Shown here: one piece after another, positions 31,891 through 44,125 of the stretch
Layout of the letters: each line of letters begins with the position of its first letter
Numbering within the stretch: the stretch's first letter is position 1
NCBI GenBank assembly: GCA_025594325.1
Contig: JANHCV010000002.1
Coordinates: forward strand, 1,922,001 to 1,986,000
Direction of reading: 5' to 3'
Length of the DNA stretch: 64,000 bases
Source: Blastocladiella emersonii ATCC 22665
Lineage: Eukaryota > Blastocladiomycota > Blastocladiomycetes > Blastocladiales > Blastocladiaceae
Program-made: the position numbers and the translations under genes
The notes under the pieces: model-generated
Database searches by the model: none
Told to the model about the DNA's origin: nothing
The model's input: the letters and a program-made list of their open reading frames with translations, nothing else

Positions 31891-34800
31891 ATGCTCCGCG
31901 CCGCGAACCGCGTGGCCCTGAGCGGCGCCCTGGCGCGATCCGCCGCGGTTGCCGCCGCCGGTGCCGCGCGCCCATCTGCCGCCGCGGCCTCGCCCTACGC
32001 GCTGCACGGCTCCGTGGGTGCCGCTGCGCCGTTCCGCCAGCCGCTTCCCGCCGTGTCCGGCCTGGCGCTCGCGACGCTGCGCGGCACCGGCGCGCGGCCC
32101 ATCTCGCTGTGGTCGCGCGTCGGCCCGCTGCGCCGGCTCCCCGTGCTGCTCGGTGGCGGCGCCGCCTCGGCCTACGCCTACGTCCAGTACCAGGTGGCGG
32201 GTACGTGGTCCGTCCACCTTGTGCCCATGCACGCCGCCGCCGCCACCGCTGCTGCCGCATCCGCCGACTTTGGTGGGCTGCCGCCATTGGAGGGCGCCGC
32301 CGCCGACCAGCAGCTCGCCGCCCTCGCATGGACGATCCTCGCGCTCGCCGTCTGTACGTCCCCCAGTTCTCTCAGCTCTCGCTCTCCCCCGCTCGCGGCT
32401 TCAGCTTCGACTCTTTCCGGCAGCGGTAGCGGCGGCAGCGGCTCGACCCATCCCATCTCTGATCCGTGTTCACCACTCGCTCACACCCGTACGCGACCCT
32501 CGTGATGTAGCCACCGCCAACTGGATGAACGACAAGGTCGACTTTGCCAAATCCTCGTTCCTCGACGCCCTCGACTCGGTCTCCGCCAACCTCTCGCCGC
32601 TGCAGGACAGCCTGCGCCAGCGCCTCGACCTGCTGCAGAGCCAGCTCGGCACCTTCTCGCGAGACGCCGGCGCCCGCGGCGGTAGCAACAGCAGTGGAAG
32701 CAATAGCAGCGGCGGGTCGCCCGGTCCATCATCCTCATCCTCCTCCTCGGCCGCCGCCAGCGGCAAGGGCGGCGACGAGGACGACGACGAGGACGACCGC
32801 AAGCACCGCGGGCCCGTCAAACCCGACAACGCCAACGACGACGAGTTCATGGACCTGACCAAGAAGCTGATCGAGGTGCGCAACATCCTCAAGTCGGCCA
32901 AGGTCACGGGCAACCTGGTCCTGCCCAGCATCGTCGTCATCGGCAGCCAGTCGAGCGGCAAGTCGTCGGTCCTCGAGACCATTGTCGGCCGCGAGTTCCT
33001 GCCCAAGGGGTCCAACATGGTCACGCGGCGCCCGCTTGAGCTCACGCTCATCCACACGCCCGACTCGAACGAGGAGTACGGCGAGTTCCCGCAGCTCGGG
33101 CTCGGCCGCGTCACCAACTTCCGCCAGATCCAGCAGACGCTGTACGACCTCAACATGGCCGTCAAGGACGAGTGCGTCAGCGACAACCCCATCGAGCTGC
33201 GCATCTACTCGCCCAACGTGCCCGACCTCACCCTCGTCGACCTCCCCGGGTACATCCAGATCCACTCCAAGAACCAGCCGCGCGACCTCAAGGAGAAGAT
33301 CGCCGCGCTGTGCGAAAAGTACATCCAGGAGCCCAACCTCATCCTCGCCGTGTGCGCCGCCGACGTCGATCTCGCCAACTCGGAGGCGCTCCGCTCGTCG
33401 CGCCGCGTCGACCCGCTCGGCCTGCGCACCATCGGCGTCCTCACCAAGATCGACCTCGTCTCGGTCGAGCAGGGCACCAACCTGCTCCTGCACAACGAGT
33501 ACCCGCTGCACCTCGGCTACGTCGGCGTCGTGTGCTCGTCGCCCAAGGCCGCCAACTCGGCGCTCGCCCCGTACCGGCGCACCGCCGAGGGAACGTCGCA
33601 CGTCGGGATCCCCGTGCTCCGCCAGCTCCTGATGCGCACGCTCGAGGAGCGCATGGGCAGCCGGCTCACGTCGCTGTCGGACGCGGTCGAGCAGGAGCTC
33701 GCCGAGACCAACTACCAGTTCAAGGTGCTGTACAACGACCGGCGCATCACGGCCGAGAGCTACCTCGCCGAGACCATGGACACGCTCAAGCACCGGTTCA
33801 AGGACTTTACGCGGCAGTTTGGCAAGCCGCAGGTCCGCCAGGAGGTGCGCACCATGCTCGAGCAGCGCATCGTCGACATCTGCGAGCAGCTGTACTGGAC
33901 CGACCCCAAGCAGGCCGAAATGAACACGACCGCCGCCAAGACCGACGAGTACTGGGCCCACAAGCTCGCGCTCGCGTCCTCGGCCCTCACCAAGTCGGGC
34001 GTCGGCCGGTCCTCGACCCAGCTCGTCGTCGACTCGCTCATGCAGCACATGGAGAAGCTCGTCGCCAACGAGCCCTTCGCGTCGCACCCGGACACGCGCC
34101 GCAAGGTGCTCATGCTCGCCAACGACATTATCCGGACCAAGTTCCACACCACCGTCGACCAGGTCGAGAACACCATCAAGCCGTACAAGTTCGAGGTCGA
34201 GTGCACCGACCAGGAGTGGGCCGACGCCACCAAGCGCGCGGTCGCGCTGCTCGAGAAGGAGATCAAGGAGTCGCAGAAGGCGTACGACGCCGTCAAGTCG
34301 ACGGTCGGCCGCCGCACGCTCAACGGCGCCCTCAGCTACCTCGACACGGTCGACAAGAAGCAGGTGATGCCGACGGGCAACCTCAAGCCCGCCGAGGACC
34401 CGGCCCGCGACCCGCTGCTCCGCGCGGTGCCGTCGGCCGACGCCGAGGAGTCGTCGCGGCCGTCGGGGTACTCGGACAGCCTGCTCGCCAAGGCGCGCGT
34501 CGCCATGTACCACAACGCGCGCATGCAGTCGCTGTACAACCGCCTGTACCACATCAAGTCGCGCAGCTGCCGGTCGCCCAGCTGCCAGGAGACGTGCCCC
34601 GAGATCTTCCTCACGTGCGTCTCCGAGAAGCTCACGTACACGGCGGTCATGTTCATCTACATCGAGCTGCTCAACGAGTTCTTCTTCCAGTTCCCGCGCG
34701 ACGTCGACGAGCGCCTCTACTACGACCTGTCCAAGCAGCAGATCGCCACGTTTGCTCGCGAGAACACGCACATCCGCAAGCAGCTCGACCTCGCCGAGCG

Positions 34801-34915
34801 CAAGTCCGTTCTCGACCTCGCCCAGCTCAAGCTCCGCGCCCTCGTTCGCCGGCAGGAGGAGATTGCGCGCAAGAAGCGCGAGCAGGAGCGCGACGCCAAC
34901 CGCGGCGGGTACTAG
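31891..34915 (+). CDS. MGM1: Mgm1/OPA1, mitochondrial inner-membrane dynamin GTPase
   Basis: The ATG at 31891 starts an Arg/Ala-rich mitochondrial presequence (MLRAANRVALSGALARSAAV). A hydrophobic segment (LPVLLGGGAASAYAYVQY) follows. Two GTACGT donors, at 32201 and 32354, both join exon 2 (32511-34915) in the same phase, giving 904 or 955 aa; the longer form adds a second hydrophobic segment (LAALAWTILALAV). The GTPase domain shows GSQSSGKSSV (G1), VDLPGY (G3) and LTKIDL (G4). The stalk and the C-terminal GED-like helices (YDLSKQQIATFARENTHI) complete the protein. Known role: inner-membrane fusion and crista shape; yeast Mgm1 exists as long and short forms made by rhomboid cleavage at the second hydrophobic segment. 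Confidence 0.95.
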
Positions 34916-35332
34916 ACGCACCGCTCGCTATCACATTCTTCCCTGTACAACCACCACCACCATCTCGCCGGCGTAGCCGCGCCCCCATTTTACCTTACAT
35001 TTATCTAACGACGGAAAAGAACAGAATTTTGTGTTGCCCCCCCCCCCCCCCCTTGCCCCTCTCGTGACGATCGGCGTGGCCGTGGCCGTGGCCGGTGGTC
35101 GGCGGCCCGGCTCGCGAGGCGTGTGCGTGTGGCGCTGCTCCTGCGCCGCCGCGACTTGGCCGCCGCCGCTTCTTCCTCGCCCGCTCCTCTCACTCTTCAC
35201 CCTTGAGCAACCGGCCTCGCTGCAACGTATCGACACCACGGAACTGGCGCGCGCTACTTGCCGCAACCGCACTCTTGTCTTTATCCCGTGTGTGTGGCTG
35301 GCCGCACATCGTTCTCCTCGTCGCCATTCGCC
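34916..35332. other. Intergenic between MGM1 and ERV46, with a poly-C tract
   Basis: About 420 bp between same-strand genes. A run of about 17 C lies near 35036-35052. I see no gene or RNA; the ERV46 promoter is expected here. Confidence 0.5.
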
Positions 35333-36921
35333 ATGTCGAACAAATCCATGTTCCGGCAGCTCGATGCGTACGCCAAGACGCTCGACGACTTTCGGATCCG
35401 TACCAAGACGGGCGGCATCGGTATCTCTCCTTGGGTTGGTTGTCGGCGCGCTCTCGCGAGTCGCTCACCATGGCGATGGTGTAGTGACGCTCGTGTCGGC
35501 CTTCGTCATCGCGCTGCTGCTCGTGTCCGAGTGGATTGACTACATGACGCCGACCAAGCACACGCGGCTCATGGTCGAGACGGGCCGCAAGGCCAAGATG
35601 GACATTTACTTCAACCTGACCATTCCCAAGGTGCCGTGCGTCAGTACGTTGGCACTGGTGTTCGTGCGAGTGAGTTGGCGGGTGCTGATGACGCTGCCGT
35701 TGTGTGTAGCGCTCTCGCTCGACGTCATGGACGTGTCCGGCGAGCACCACGACTTTGGCGACCTGTCGCACGACATTTACAAGGTCCGGCTCGACCCGAA
35801 CGGTCGCCCGATTGATGCTGCGCCGCAGAAGGGTACGGTCGCCTTGCGGGTTCCGTCACTCGACCAAGCTGACGCGCGCGAGCGGTGTAGGCACCGTCGG
35901 CGACGCGCTCAAGGAAAAGGATATCGATCTCAAAACCGCCGCCTCGGGCAACGCGACCGACGGCAAGCCGTACTGCGGGTCGTGCTACGGCGCGACGCCG
36001 CCGGCGTCCGGGTGCTGCAACTCGTGCAAGGATATCGAGGATGCGGTAAGCTCCACTGCTTCCCCTCTCGCCGTCCCCCACCACTCACCAGCGCGTCCGC
36101 TCGTCGAGTAGTACGGCCGCATGGGCTGGAGCTTTCGCGGGAGCGAGAACATGGAGCAGTGCATCCGCGAGGGCTACGACGAGAAGATGAAGGCCCAGAT
36201 GGCCGAGGGGTGCAACATCTACGGCCACCTCAACATCAACAAGGTCGCCGGCAACTTCCACCTCGCGCCCGGACGCACGTTCCAGCAGGCCCAGGGCCAC
36301 ATCCACGACATGATGGCCCTGCTCGACCGCCAGTTCGACTTTACCCACACGATCCACTACCTCTCGTTCGGGCCCAAGGTCAAGGATATGCATAACCCGC
36401 TCGACGGCGTCACGCTGCAGACGCTCAATGGCCGTACGTTTTGCGGCGCGGTCGTTGGGCTCGAACGGGACTGACGCGGCTGGTTGTGATGCGTGCTTGT
36501 AGATAGCCACCTGATCCAGTACTTCCTCAAGGGTACGCCGCTCGCCACACCCTCCCACCCGCGTCCGCCTCACTCACACCCTCCCTCCCTTTCGCGTGCA
36601 CACCTAGTCGTCGGCACCGAGTACCGCCTGACCAACGGGACGACCGTCGCGACCAACCAGTTCAGCGTGACGGAGCACGCGCGCGACGTGGCGGGCCCCG
36701 GCGGCATCGGCCACCTCGCGCTCCCCGGCATCTTCTTCAACTACGACATCTCGCCCATGCGCGTCATCCACGAGGAGTCGCACCACACCTTCATGTACTT
36801 CTTGACCTCGGTATGCGCCGTCGTCGGCGGCGTCTTCACTGTCGCGGGACTCATTGACGCCGGGCTGTACCGCACGTCGCGCGCGCTCCAGAAGAAGATG
36901 GAGCTGGGTAAGTTGAATTGA
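35333..36921 (+). CDS. ERV46: Erv46/ERGIC3, ER-Golgi cargo receptor subunit
   Basis: Seven exons: 35333-35420, 35485-35643, 35710-35832, 35891-36045, 36112-36433, 36503-36532 and 36608-36921. All junction phases agree, giving 396 aa (family 380-415). The N-terminus FRQLDAYAKTLDDFRIRTKT and TM1 VTLVSAFVIALLLVSEW match, as do SLDVMDVSGEHH, the CGSCYG/GCCNSC cysteines, NKVAGNFHLAPGRTF and the C-terminal TM (SVCAVVGGVFTVAGLIDAGL). The protein ends KKMELGKLN. With Erv41 it cycles in COPII/COPI vesicles between ER and Golgi. Exon 6 is only 30 nt. In the last exon GTAAGT overlaps the GKLN codons, but reading through gives the expected C-terminus. Confidence 0.96.
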
Positions 36922-37085
36922 GGCGGGCAGAGGTGGGTATGAGAGTAACTGAATCGAGAGTTTTAGCTGGCTTATGTTGGTGCGCGAGCGCTCGGAACGC
37001 GAGGCGAAGCGCAAGACGAATCCTGTTCAGGGCTGACACATCGAGCCGCGGTCTCGACGCTCCTCTCTTCTCCCTTGCCGTCGCG

Positions 37086-38547
37086 ATGAATCGCGAAACT
37101 GTGAATGATAACTTGATGCAATCGAATGAAAATATCTTGGCACGGCTGCCCGTCGAGCTCCTAGGCGCCGTCCTTCAACTCGCGGAGCCGCGGGTCGGCG
37201 TCCCAGCTGCATCGAGCCTGCTTGCCTCTGCAGTCGTCGAAGACTGTGTCACTACTTCTTGGATCATGCCAGCTATCATCCAGCTCGCTGAATCGTTCAA
37301 TTGGTGCCGCACTAAACAGCCTGACCTCTTGACGCGGCTCCTCGAGGCAGGCTACCACGTCGCGACGACGCCGACCAACCGCAGCGCTCTCGTCTTCAAC
37401 GCACTTATTACCAGCTTGGTTTCACTCTTGCGCCGCCGCGTTCGTCCGGGCGCCGTGTCCCCAGCCCACATCCGCGAGTATCTGGACACCATTTACTCCG
37501 GCAATGAATTCCACGTTCTCAGCAACCCTTTGGCGGCGTCGCGCGAATCTGCGAGCGGTACTCGCCCGAGGCGTGGAAGAAGCTGCTCATCGATGGTATG
37601 TTTCAATAACTCGCCACCTGTGCAAAGTTGAGCTAACTCAAAGTAAACCGAGCGTAGCCTATGTCGACGGTCGGCGGGATGATCGAGGGTTCCCAGAGAC
37701 CGCCGTGGCCGTGCTCCACTATGCTCTTGTTCCAGGACCTCACTTCAGCGGGACCGGTCTGACGCTCCATGACTTTGTCCACGCACACTGCTCGGTACAA
37801 GACGATCCGCGCGAGCTAGAGTGGCAGCTCAACGCGCTCTTCGACAAAGAAGACGGTCAATTGATTGTCCCAGTCCAGCTACTCGCATCACCCGCAACGG
37901 ACGCAAATGGCAGCCGCGCGCTCTGGACCGCGGCTGTCGACTTGACGTGGATTCTCGCTTCAGGTGCAGCGGATTCCGCCATCAAGGACGATTTTTTGGA
38001 GGTTATTTCCGAGGACAGGTGTGCGCCCCATCTCCTCTGCGCAGTTATTCGCGCTATCTTTGCACCCGACGGCGTCACCTGCGCACCTGCTCGCCTTGAC
38101 TATTTCCGCGACGCAAAACAGCTTTGCCATCACTGCCCGCTTGTGGCGCAACGACCTTGGCGCCAGCTCGTTGCCAAGCTTTGGGAAGTGTGTGGGCCCA
38201 AATACTGGACCGCACTTGGGGGTCTTGTTGACAAGCCGTGGGCGCGACTCTGCGAGATGGCGGACGCGGCTGGCCGCGACGAGGCGCGCTCGCATTCATG
38301 CGATTGCAGTTTGTTCGAGTCCGCCCGAGTCGCCGCACATGCATTATACAGCGGCGGTTTGGCTTCGTTGCGGGAAGAGATCAAGGCTGGCAGCATCACC
38401 GGTGCTATTTTTCGCCTCGTTCCTCAGGACCTCCCGGCCAAAGACCTCCTTGATCCTCAGCTCATCACGCGGCTTATCTCCGAACCGGTTGCTGGGGCGG
38501 CCTTGGATAGAGATTCAGGCAAAGCTTTAGACGACATTTCCGGCTGA
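37086..38547 (+). pseudogene. Array 2 copy A, internally deleted
   Basis: The start MNRETVNDNLMQSNEN and LARLPVELLGAVLQLAEPRV fit the family. After about 150 residues the sequence jumps to the last residues of exon 1 (ICERYSPEAWKKLLIDG), which lie in another frame (from about 37547). Compared with copy C, about 285 codons are missing. The family intron is kept (GTATGT at 37596, CTAAC branch point, acceptor ending 37657). Exon 2 (37658-38547) is intact: AYVDGRRDDRGF, LVPGPHFSGTGLTLHDFV, LCHHCPLVAQRPWRQLV, CDCSLFESARVAAHALY. The frames before and after the deletion do not match, so I call it a pseudogene. A deletion in the assembly is the alternative. Confidence 0.75.
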
Positions 38548-39136
38548 GCCGTCATTTACCTTCCAGCTCACGGATGAGCTTTGATCGCGCTCGACCCGAC
38601 TCCAATTTTGCCAGCATTTTCCTGACCGTCGACTCGCCCGGTTTTTGTTGTTTTACGATTCATGATAGAAAGTTCCACAGTTGCAAACAATCGAACATGT
38701 CAAGCTTCCCGCCCGCGACCATAAAACGCGAAGTCTGCGATGCCTCGCTCACATAGCTGGAGACCATAAAAAGAAATCGCGCAATCAATTACCAGCGAGC
38801 AGCGACCAGTGAGTGAGCAGCGCAATCCTGCTCAGGGGCTCAGGCCGAGCGAGCGGACCATGCCGCCGTGGAGCGCTAGGCCAGGTCAGCGTCAAACGAG
38901 CGTGTAGATCGAGAGTTTAGGAAACGTCAAAGTTTTATTGGGCTTTGCCAACGGCTCTTGTCTCGCTCGCGACGGTGAGCGACACGCGGTGAGACACGCG
39001 GTGAGACGCGTTGCGATATCACGCGGTGTGGCTGCGCCACACACCCGTCTGTGTCCTTCGCCAGGATCAACGCCGCTCCGTCCACAGCTCGCTGCTTATC
39101 ACGCCCGCCATGATGCGCGGAACTATGAGTAACTTA
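38548..39136. other. Intergenic, upstream of array 2 copy B
   Basis: 590 bp without a credible gene. It contains a 12-bp tandem repeat (GACACGCGGTGA, about 38980-39004) and the array 2 upstream motif at 39003-39028. Confidence 0.5.
39003..39028 (+). promoter_or_regulatory. Array 2 upstream motif, copy B
   Basis: GAGACGCGT followed by GATATCACGCGG, 134 bp before the family start codon. The same pairing of GAGACGCGT with an ATCACGYG-like half lies at a similar distance before copies C, D and E. ACGCGT is also the MCB core; a promoter role is inferred. Confidence 0.45.
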
Positions 39137-41334
39137 ATGCAAACAAATTAATATGCCTTCGGGGTGCTTCCCGTCGAGCTTGTGAGCTTCGTCCTGCAGC
39201 TCGCCGCACCGCGAACTGTCGTCCCGGCCGCTTCGGCCTCGCTCCACGCCGTCGTTGCCGACGATCGCGTATTGTTCTCTTGGATCGTCTCTACGGGCAA
39301 TCGCATCTCCGAATTTGTTTCTCGCACGGGGAGTGACTTCAATTTTTGGCTGGGTCGCATCATGTCAGTGGACCTCAACCATCAAGGTCCGCGCCCGGCG
39401 GGCGAGTCGGAAAATCCGCCTCACGCACCAAGCCCTGTTCCTGCGACCTATTTCGTCAAACTGGCCAGCCTGCTGCGTCGCCGTATCCGCCCAAACGGCA
39501 TAAACCCGGGTACAATCGAGGTGTATGTCGATACTCACTGGAGCACGCGAACGGGCAGCGTTACCATTTTTAAAGACCACCTTGTCTACCTTGTCCGTGT
39601 CATCGTCGGGACCGCCGTGCTGGACCGAGCCGAGGCAATGCAACAGATTCTCGACATGGATGTCGCCAGCGGGCGCCAGATCCTCAATCTGGAACTCAAT
39701 CTTTGGGATTGGGCCGTCTTCCTCAACGAGTTCACCGGGATATTCATCTTAGCCCCAGATTACGATTTTCCCGAACACCCAATCCCGTTCCACGTCGCGC
39801 TCGCCTACTTTTCCGTGTTCTCTTGGGATCACTCGTGCTTTTCGCTCCTCGTTGGAGAGTCTCGCTACGCGGTCGACCAAACAGCCCTCTTCGAACTCCT
39901 TAGCATGGAGGACCCAGCGACTCTCGTGCTTGAAGCCGCAAATCCAAAGACCTCAGTGGGGCGCTCGCTCCCAATTTTCCGCTGGATCTTCGAGCGCGCC
40001 ACGGAACTGGAGGATGCCACGCGTCGTAAGTACGTTCTCAAGGCAGCGCGCATGGGCAGCGGCGTCCTCATTCCGCTCCTCTCGCAATTCCCCGACGTCA
40101 TCACGCCCGGGCTTGCTTTTGACGAACAGTTCAATGACGCGTTTCTTGACGACGCGACGCATGACTTTTTCGGTGATGACGAGATAAACGAACGGCTGCT
40201 TGGAAACCACATCATTGCTTGGGTCGACGGTGACCTTCCGCTCGCAGATCTCGACATGCTCGACGGCCACGGGCTTGTTGCGCAAAAATGCTGGAGCTTC
40301 ATCCTCGGTGCCGTCCTTGCGCGTGAAGAATTTGACTATGTTGCAAAGCTTCGCAAGCGGTACTCGCCCGTGGAGTGGAAGAAGCTGGTCATCGATGGTA
40401 CGACCTAAAATCTAGTACTATTCGGCGCAAAACACATTTTGACCTTTTACGTGCGAGTCTAGCCTATGCCGACGGTCGGCGCGCCACGCGAGGGTCTCTC
40501 GACGCTGCCAAGGCCGTGATGCAATTCGCGTTGGTCCCAGGCCCTCACACCTGCGAATTCGAGTACACGCTTCATGACTTCATCAGCGACTTTTGCTACG
40601 ATGACGACGACGTGTGCAACGACTGGAGGTCCATATTCCTCTTTGACAGCAAGAGCGGGCAACTTGCCATCCCCGCCCAGCTACTTTTGTCAACTGCGAC
40701 GGATGATGCTTCGGAGCTCATGCATTGGGCCGCATCGGTTGATCTGACATGGTTTCTTACCTCGACCATGACGAATCCCGCTCTCAAGGATGGGCTCCTC
40801 AAGCGGATCGCCATGTCCAATTCCGTGTCTCTTCTCCTTCACGCGGTGATCCGGGCTCTGCTCGCGCCTGTCGATACCAGCGACGCGCCGGAGATGCTCG
40901 CGTTTTTGCCCGATCCAAAGTATTGCTCAAAATGTCCCCTCGTGTCGCAGCGGCCCTGGCGCGAACTGGTCTCCGAGCTTTGCTGCATGTGGAATCCAGA
41001 GCATCCAATCTTACTCGTGGATCTCATTGACCAGCCGTGGACGCGACTTTGCAGCATTGCGAATGATGCTGGTCCCCGCGAAGACTCTCAGAAAACGTGC
41101 GATTGTAGCTACTTTAGCTCGGCTCGGATCGCTGCACACGTTATGTTTGTGGGTGGCGTCGCTTCACTGAGGAATGAGTTTCCTGGTTTTGAAAGTACCT
41201 TGGCGCGTCTCCTTCCGATTGAACACGATGCGGAGAACATAGTCAATCCCCGCTTCATGGCGCAGCTCGTTTCGAAGCTCGTTGCTGATGAAGACGGGGC
41301 TCCGGGAAACGCTGCAGAAGCGACTTCGGGTTGA
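39137..41334 (+). pseudogene. Array 2 copy B, nonsense codon at position 5
   Basis: The family start reads ATGCAAACAAAT then TAA, where copies A, C and E have GAA. Two exons follow without other damage: to 40397, then 40463-41334 after a GTACGA...TCTAG phase-1 intron, for about 710 codons. Exon 1 has LPVELVSFVLQLAAPRTVVP, LASLLRRRIRPNG, and DMLDGHGLVAQKCWSFILGA near its end. Exon 2 has AYADGRR, LVPGPHTCEFEYTLHDFI, YCSKCPLVSQRPWRELV and CDCSYFSSARIAAHVMF. Because nearly the whole frame survives, use of a downstream start or another 5' exon cannot be excluded; it may be a recent pseudogene or a truncated active copy. Confidence 0.65.
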
Positions 41335-41538
41335 GCCACCGTGCAGTTTCGTGGCCTTGAAGATGCGCCTCGACCACGACAGTCTCGCCACCCATGGACA
41401 TGATGTTGCTCCTCGTGTTTTTGACGTTGTTGATTTCATACAATATACGCGTTGTTGACTCGACAGTTTCGAGGAACCCGGCCCCGTCAGGTACCGAGCC
41501 CGCGATGGCTCGCGCACGAGCTCGCACGCGCGTGAGTT

Positions 41539-41564
41539 GAGACGCGTCGAGATATCACATGGTT
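41539..41564 (+). promoter_or_regulatory. Array 2 upstream motif, copy C
   Basis: GAGACGCGT followed by GATATCACATGG, 133 bp before the start codon of the only intact copy. Role inferred from recurrence. Confidence 0.45.
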
Positions 41565-41671
41565 TCAAGCGCGACCGATTCCCACCCATCGCGTCGCTCG
41601 CGCGTCGCTTCCTCTCTCCTCGCAGCCGTCCTATAGAGACGTACCACGGATCCCCCTGGCCCAATAGCTCG

Positions 41672-44125
41672 ATGCAAACAGATGAAAATACCCTTGCGCG
41701 TCTCCCCGCGGAGCTGGTCGGCGCCGTTCTAGAGCTCGCGGCCCCTCGCCCCGCGGTCATGGCTGCATCGGCTTCGCTTCGCGCTGCATTTACAGACAAA
41801 CGCGTCTCCGCTTCCTGGACCGTCACCGTTGTCAAGCGGCTTGTCGTGCCGCTGCGTCACCCGTACTATTCGTTTTACCAGAGTCGCCCGCCCCCGCCCC
41901 AGGACGAGCTGACGCGTCTTTTCTCGTCGAAACTCCGCATCGCAACAGTGCAAACTTCGTCCACGGGCAACTTTGCGTCACACAGCTGGATTCCGATGTC
42001 GGCCACCGTGTTCGTCAACCTGAGCGCATGTTTTCGCCGGAAGCTACGTCCCGGCGTTGTCAATACGGCACACTTGCGCGAGTATGCGGCGAGCTCGCAT
42101 CCGGAACGCATCACACCTATCTTTACCGATCCGTTGCTCTCGCTTGTCCGGCTAGTCGTGGCGACCTTGGCACACGGCCGCGTGGATGTTTTGGAGCAAA
42201 TTCTCGATCAAATGGTTGCCGAGCGGCGACCTTTGCTGGACATTCACCTCGAGCTCACGCAGTGGGCCTCACTCGCCCAAGAGTTTGTCACGGTCGACAC
42301 TCCTGCCGGCGAGTTTGGTATGTCGACTGCTCCGGTTCGGTTTCTCGACGCCATGTGCTACCTCGCAGTCCTGACTTGGGATTTCTCGGCTTTCAAGCTT
42401 CTTGTCACCGAGCCCCGCTTCGCGGTGGACCAATCAACCGTCGTCTCGTTGCTTTACGCGGAGGCATCAGCAAACTACGTGGTCCAACGGATGACAGCAG
42501 ACACGTCTCCGTCAAGCACCAAAGCCATTATTTCGTGGATCTTCTCGCGCTGCCCGCCAGGGTCGGAAGCGACGCGCAGTCTCTACGTTTGCGCGGCAGC
42601 GTCCGCCGGCCACACGCATTTCATTCCGCTTCTGCGACAATTTTCAAATATTGTCGTACCGGCCTATGACTTGGATGCCAATCTTCTTGAAGATGCCGCG
42701 CTGGATGATTCGGACTCCGAGCGAGACAGTTCGGACTCCGAGCGAAGCGGTTCAGACTCCGAGCACGACGAGAACGACTATACGCTTTATTTTCAAGGTG
42801 CTGCTGCGCACGCTGGCCCGTTTTCGGAGGATGACGAAGACGAAGACGAAGATGCGCTGGTACCTGGCCGGCTCGAAACTTTTATCGTGTCCTGGTTCAG
42901 TCGCGATCTTCCTGTCAAGCATTTCGAACTACTCGACTCTCACGGTCTTGTTGCGACCAAGTGCTGGAGCTACGTGTTGGGTGCAGCTATTGCTCGGCGA
43001 GAGACGACCTTAATTGATTGTCTCCGCAGTCGCTATTCCAGCGATCAATGGAAGAAGCTCCTGCTGGACGGTACGACTTGCACTTCCTAATCCAGCGACG
43101 AATGAAGCCTGACCTTAACATCACGCGTAGCTCACTATAACGGCAGTCGTACAGCTCGCGCTGGCAGGGCAACCCGCTCGGACGTGATTTTCTATGCTCT
43201 TACTCGATGCCCGCCGAATGGCGATGTCAGCTTTCTGCGGCTTGGCGATTTTATCGATCATCACCTTAAGCGCTCAAAGGGCCACGATTTTCCTTGGCAA
43301 CGGAACTTCCTCTTTGGGCATAATTACGAGCTTGAACTCTCTTGCAGACTCTTCGACCCAGCGAAACACGGTCCCGTCGAGGATCGCGTGGTTGGGGAAA
43401 CGATAGTCGACTTGACTTGGCTTTTATTGTCGGTCATGTCCGACAACATCGCCGAGGAAATGGTTTTCGACCATATGCAAGCTTCCCCTACATTCGTTCA
43501 TGTCGCGATTCGAGCTCTCTTCCAGGTCGAGCACGTTCCAAGACAACCGTTCGAATACTGGACCTATGCCGAACCTTATTGCCCGTCCTGCCCGATTACG
43601 GATCAGTGGGTCTGGCGGCGTCTTGCGGAAGCGCTATGCTATCAGTGCGAGAATCGTGACTTGGCTTCACTCTTTGACGACTTTTGGTCACGGCTTTGCA
43701 GCTATGCATTTGGTGGCAACAACGCCTCCTTGGGTTCGCGTTGCTCTCGCGGTTGTGACTCGGTCGAATCTGTCCTACTTGTTGCGCGGCTTCTATTCGA
43801 AAGCGATCCGCATGAGGCGTTCGACACTCTGCGGAACGAGGTGTACTCGGGATGCGTCTCGCATAACGTCTTGCGCTTGGTGCCGGATGGCGCCCTGGAC
43901 GGTCTCGCTGGTGCTCAGTCACTCGCTGCTCTCGTTCAACAGGCGGTCGCGAACTTGCCCGAGGACGTTGGTAACGATCTCGCCGCAGCCGAGTTTGCGC
44001 GGATCGCGCCGGAGGCAGCTGAGCAGTTCCCACTTGATTCATTAGGCTCGAGTAGCTCCTCGAGTGGCTCCTCAAGCAGCTCTTCGAGTAGCCGGTCCGT
44101 CGGTTCGTCTGGTACAACTGCTTAA
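41672..44125 (+). CDS. Array 2 copy C, intact F-box-like/Cys-motif protein of unknown function
   Basis: Two exons, 41672-43070 and 43131-44125 (60-nt GTACGA...CGTAG intron, phase 1), give 797 aa. The start is MQTDENTLARLPAELVGAVL, F-box-like, followed by APRPAVMAASASLRAAF. The middle is helical, with loose ankyrin-like units, a 21-bp-period acidic repeat (DSDSERDSSDSE) and DEDEDED. Exon 2 carries the module YCPSCPITDQWVWRRLAEAL and, ~45 residues on, CSRGCDSVESVLLVARLL, possibly a zinc site. The tail is poly-Ser. I know of no named family for this module. The open frame runs upstream to 41537, but the conserved MQTDEN start was chosen. Confidence 0.8.
42709..42771 (+). repeat. 21-bp coding repeat, three copies, in array 2 copy C
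   Basis: TTCGGACTCCGAGC-type units start at 42709, 42730 and 42751. They encode the acidic Ser-Asp-Ser-Glu segment of copy C and keep the frame. Confidence 0.8.

Noticed and set aside
32735..34921. 728-codon minus-strand open frame
   Set aside because: Antisense shadow of the MGM1 GTPase exon; the plus strand has all GTPase motifs.
33172..35067. 631-codon plus-strand open frame overlapping MGM1
   Set aside because: Alternate-frame shadow of MGM1, Arg/Ala/Pro-rich and without motifs.
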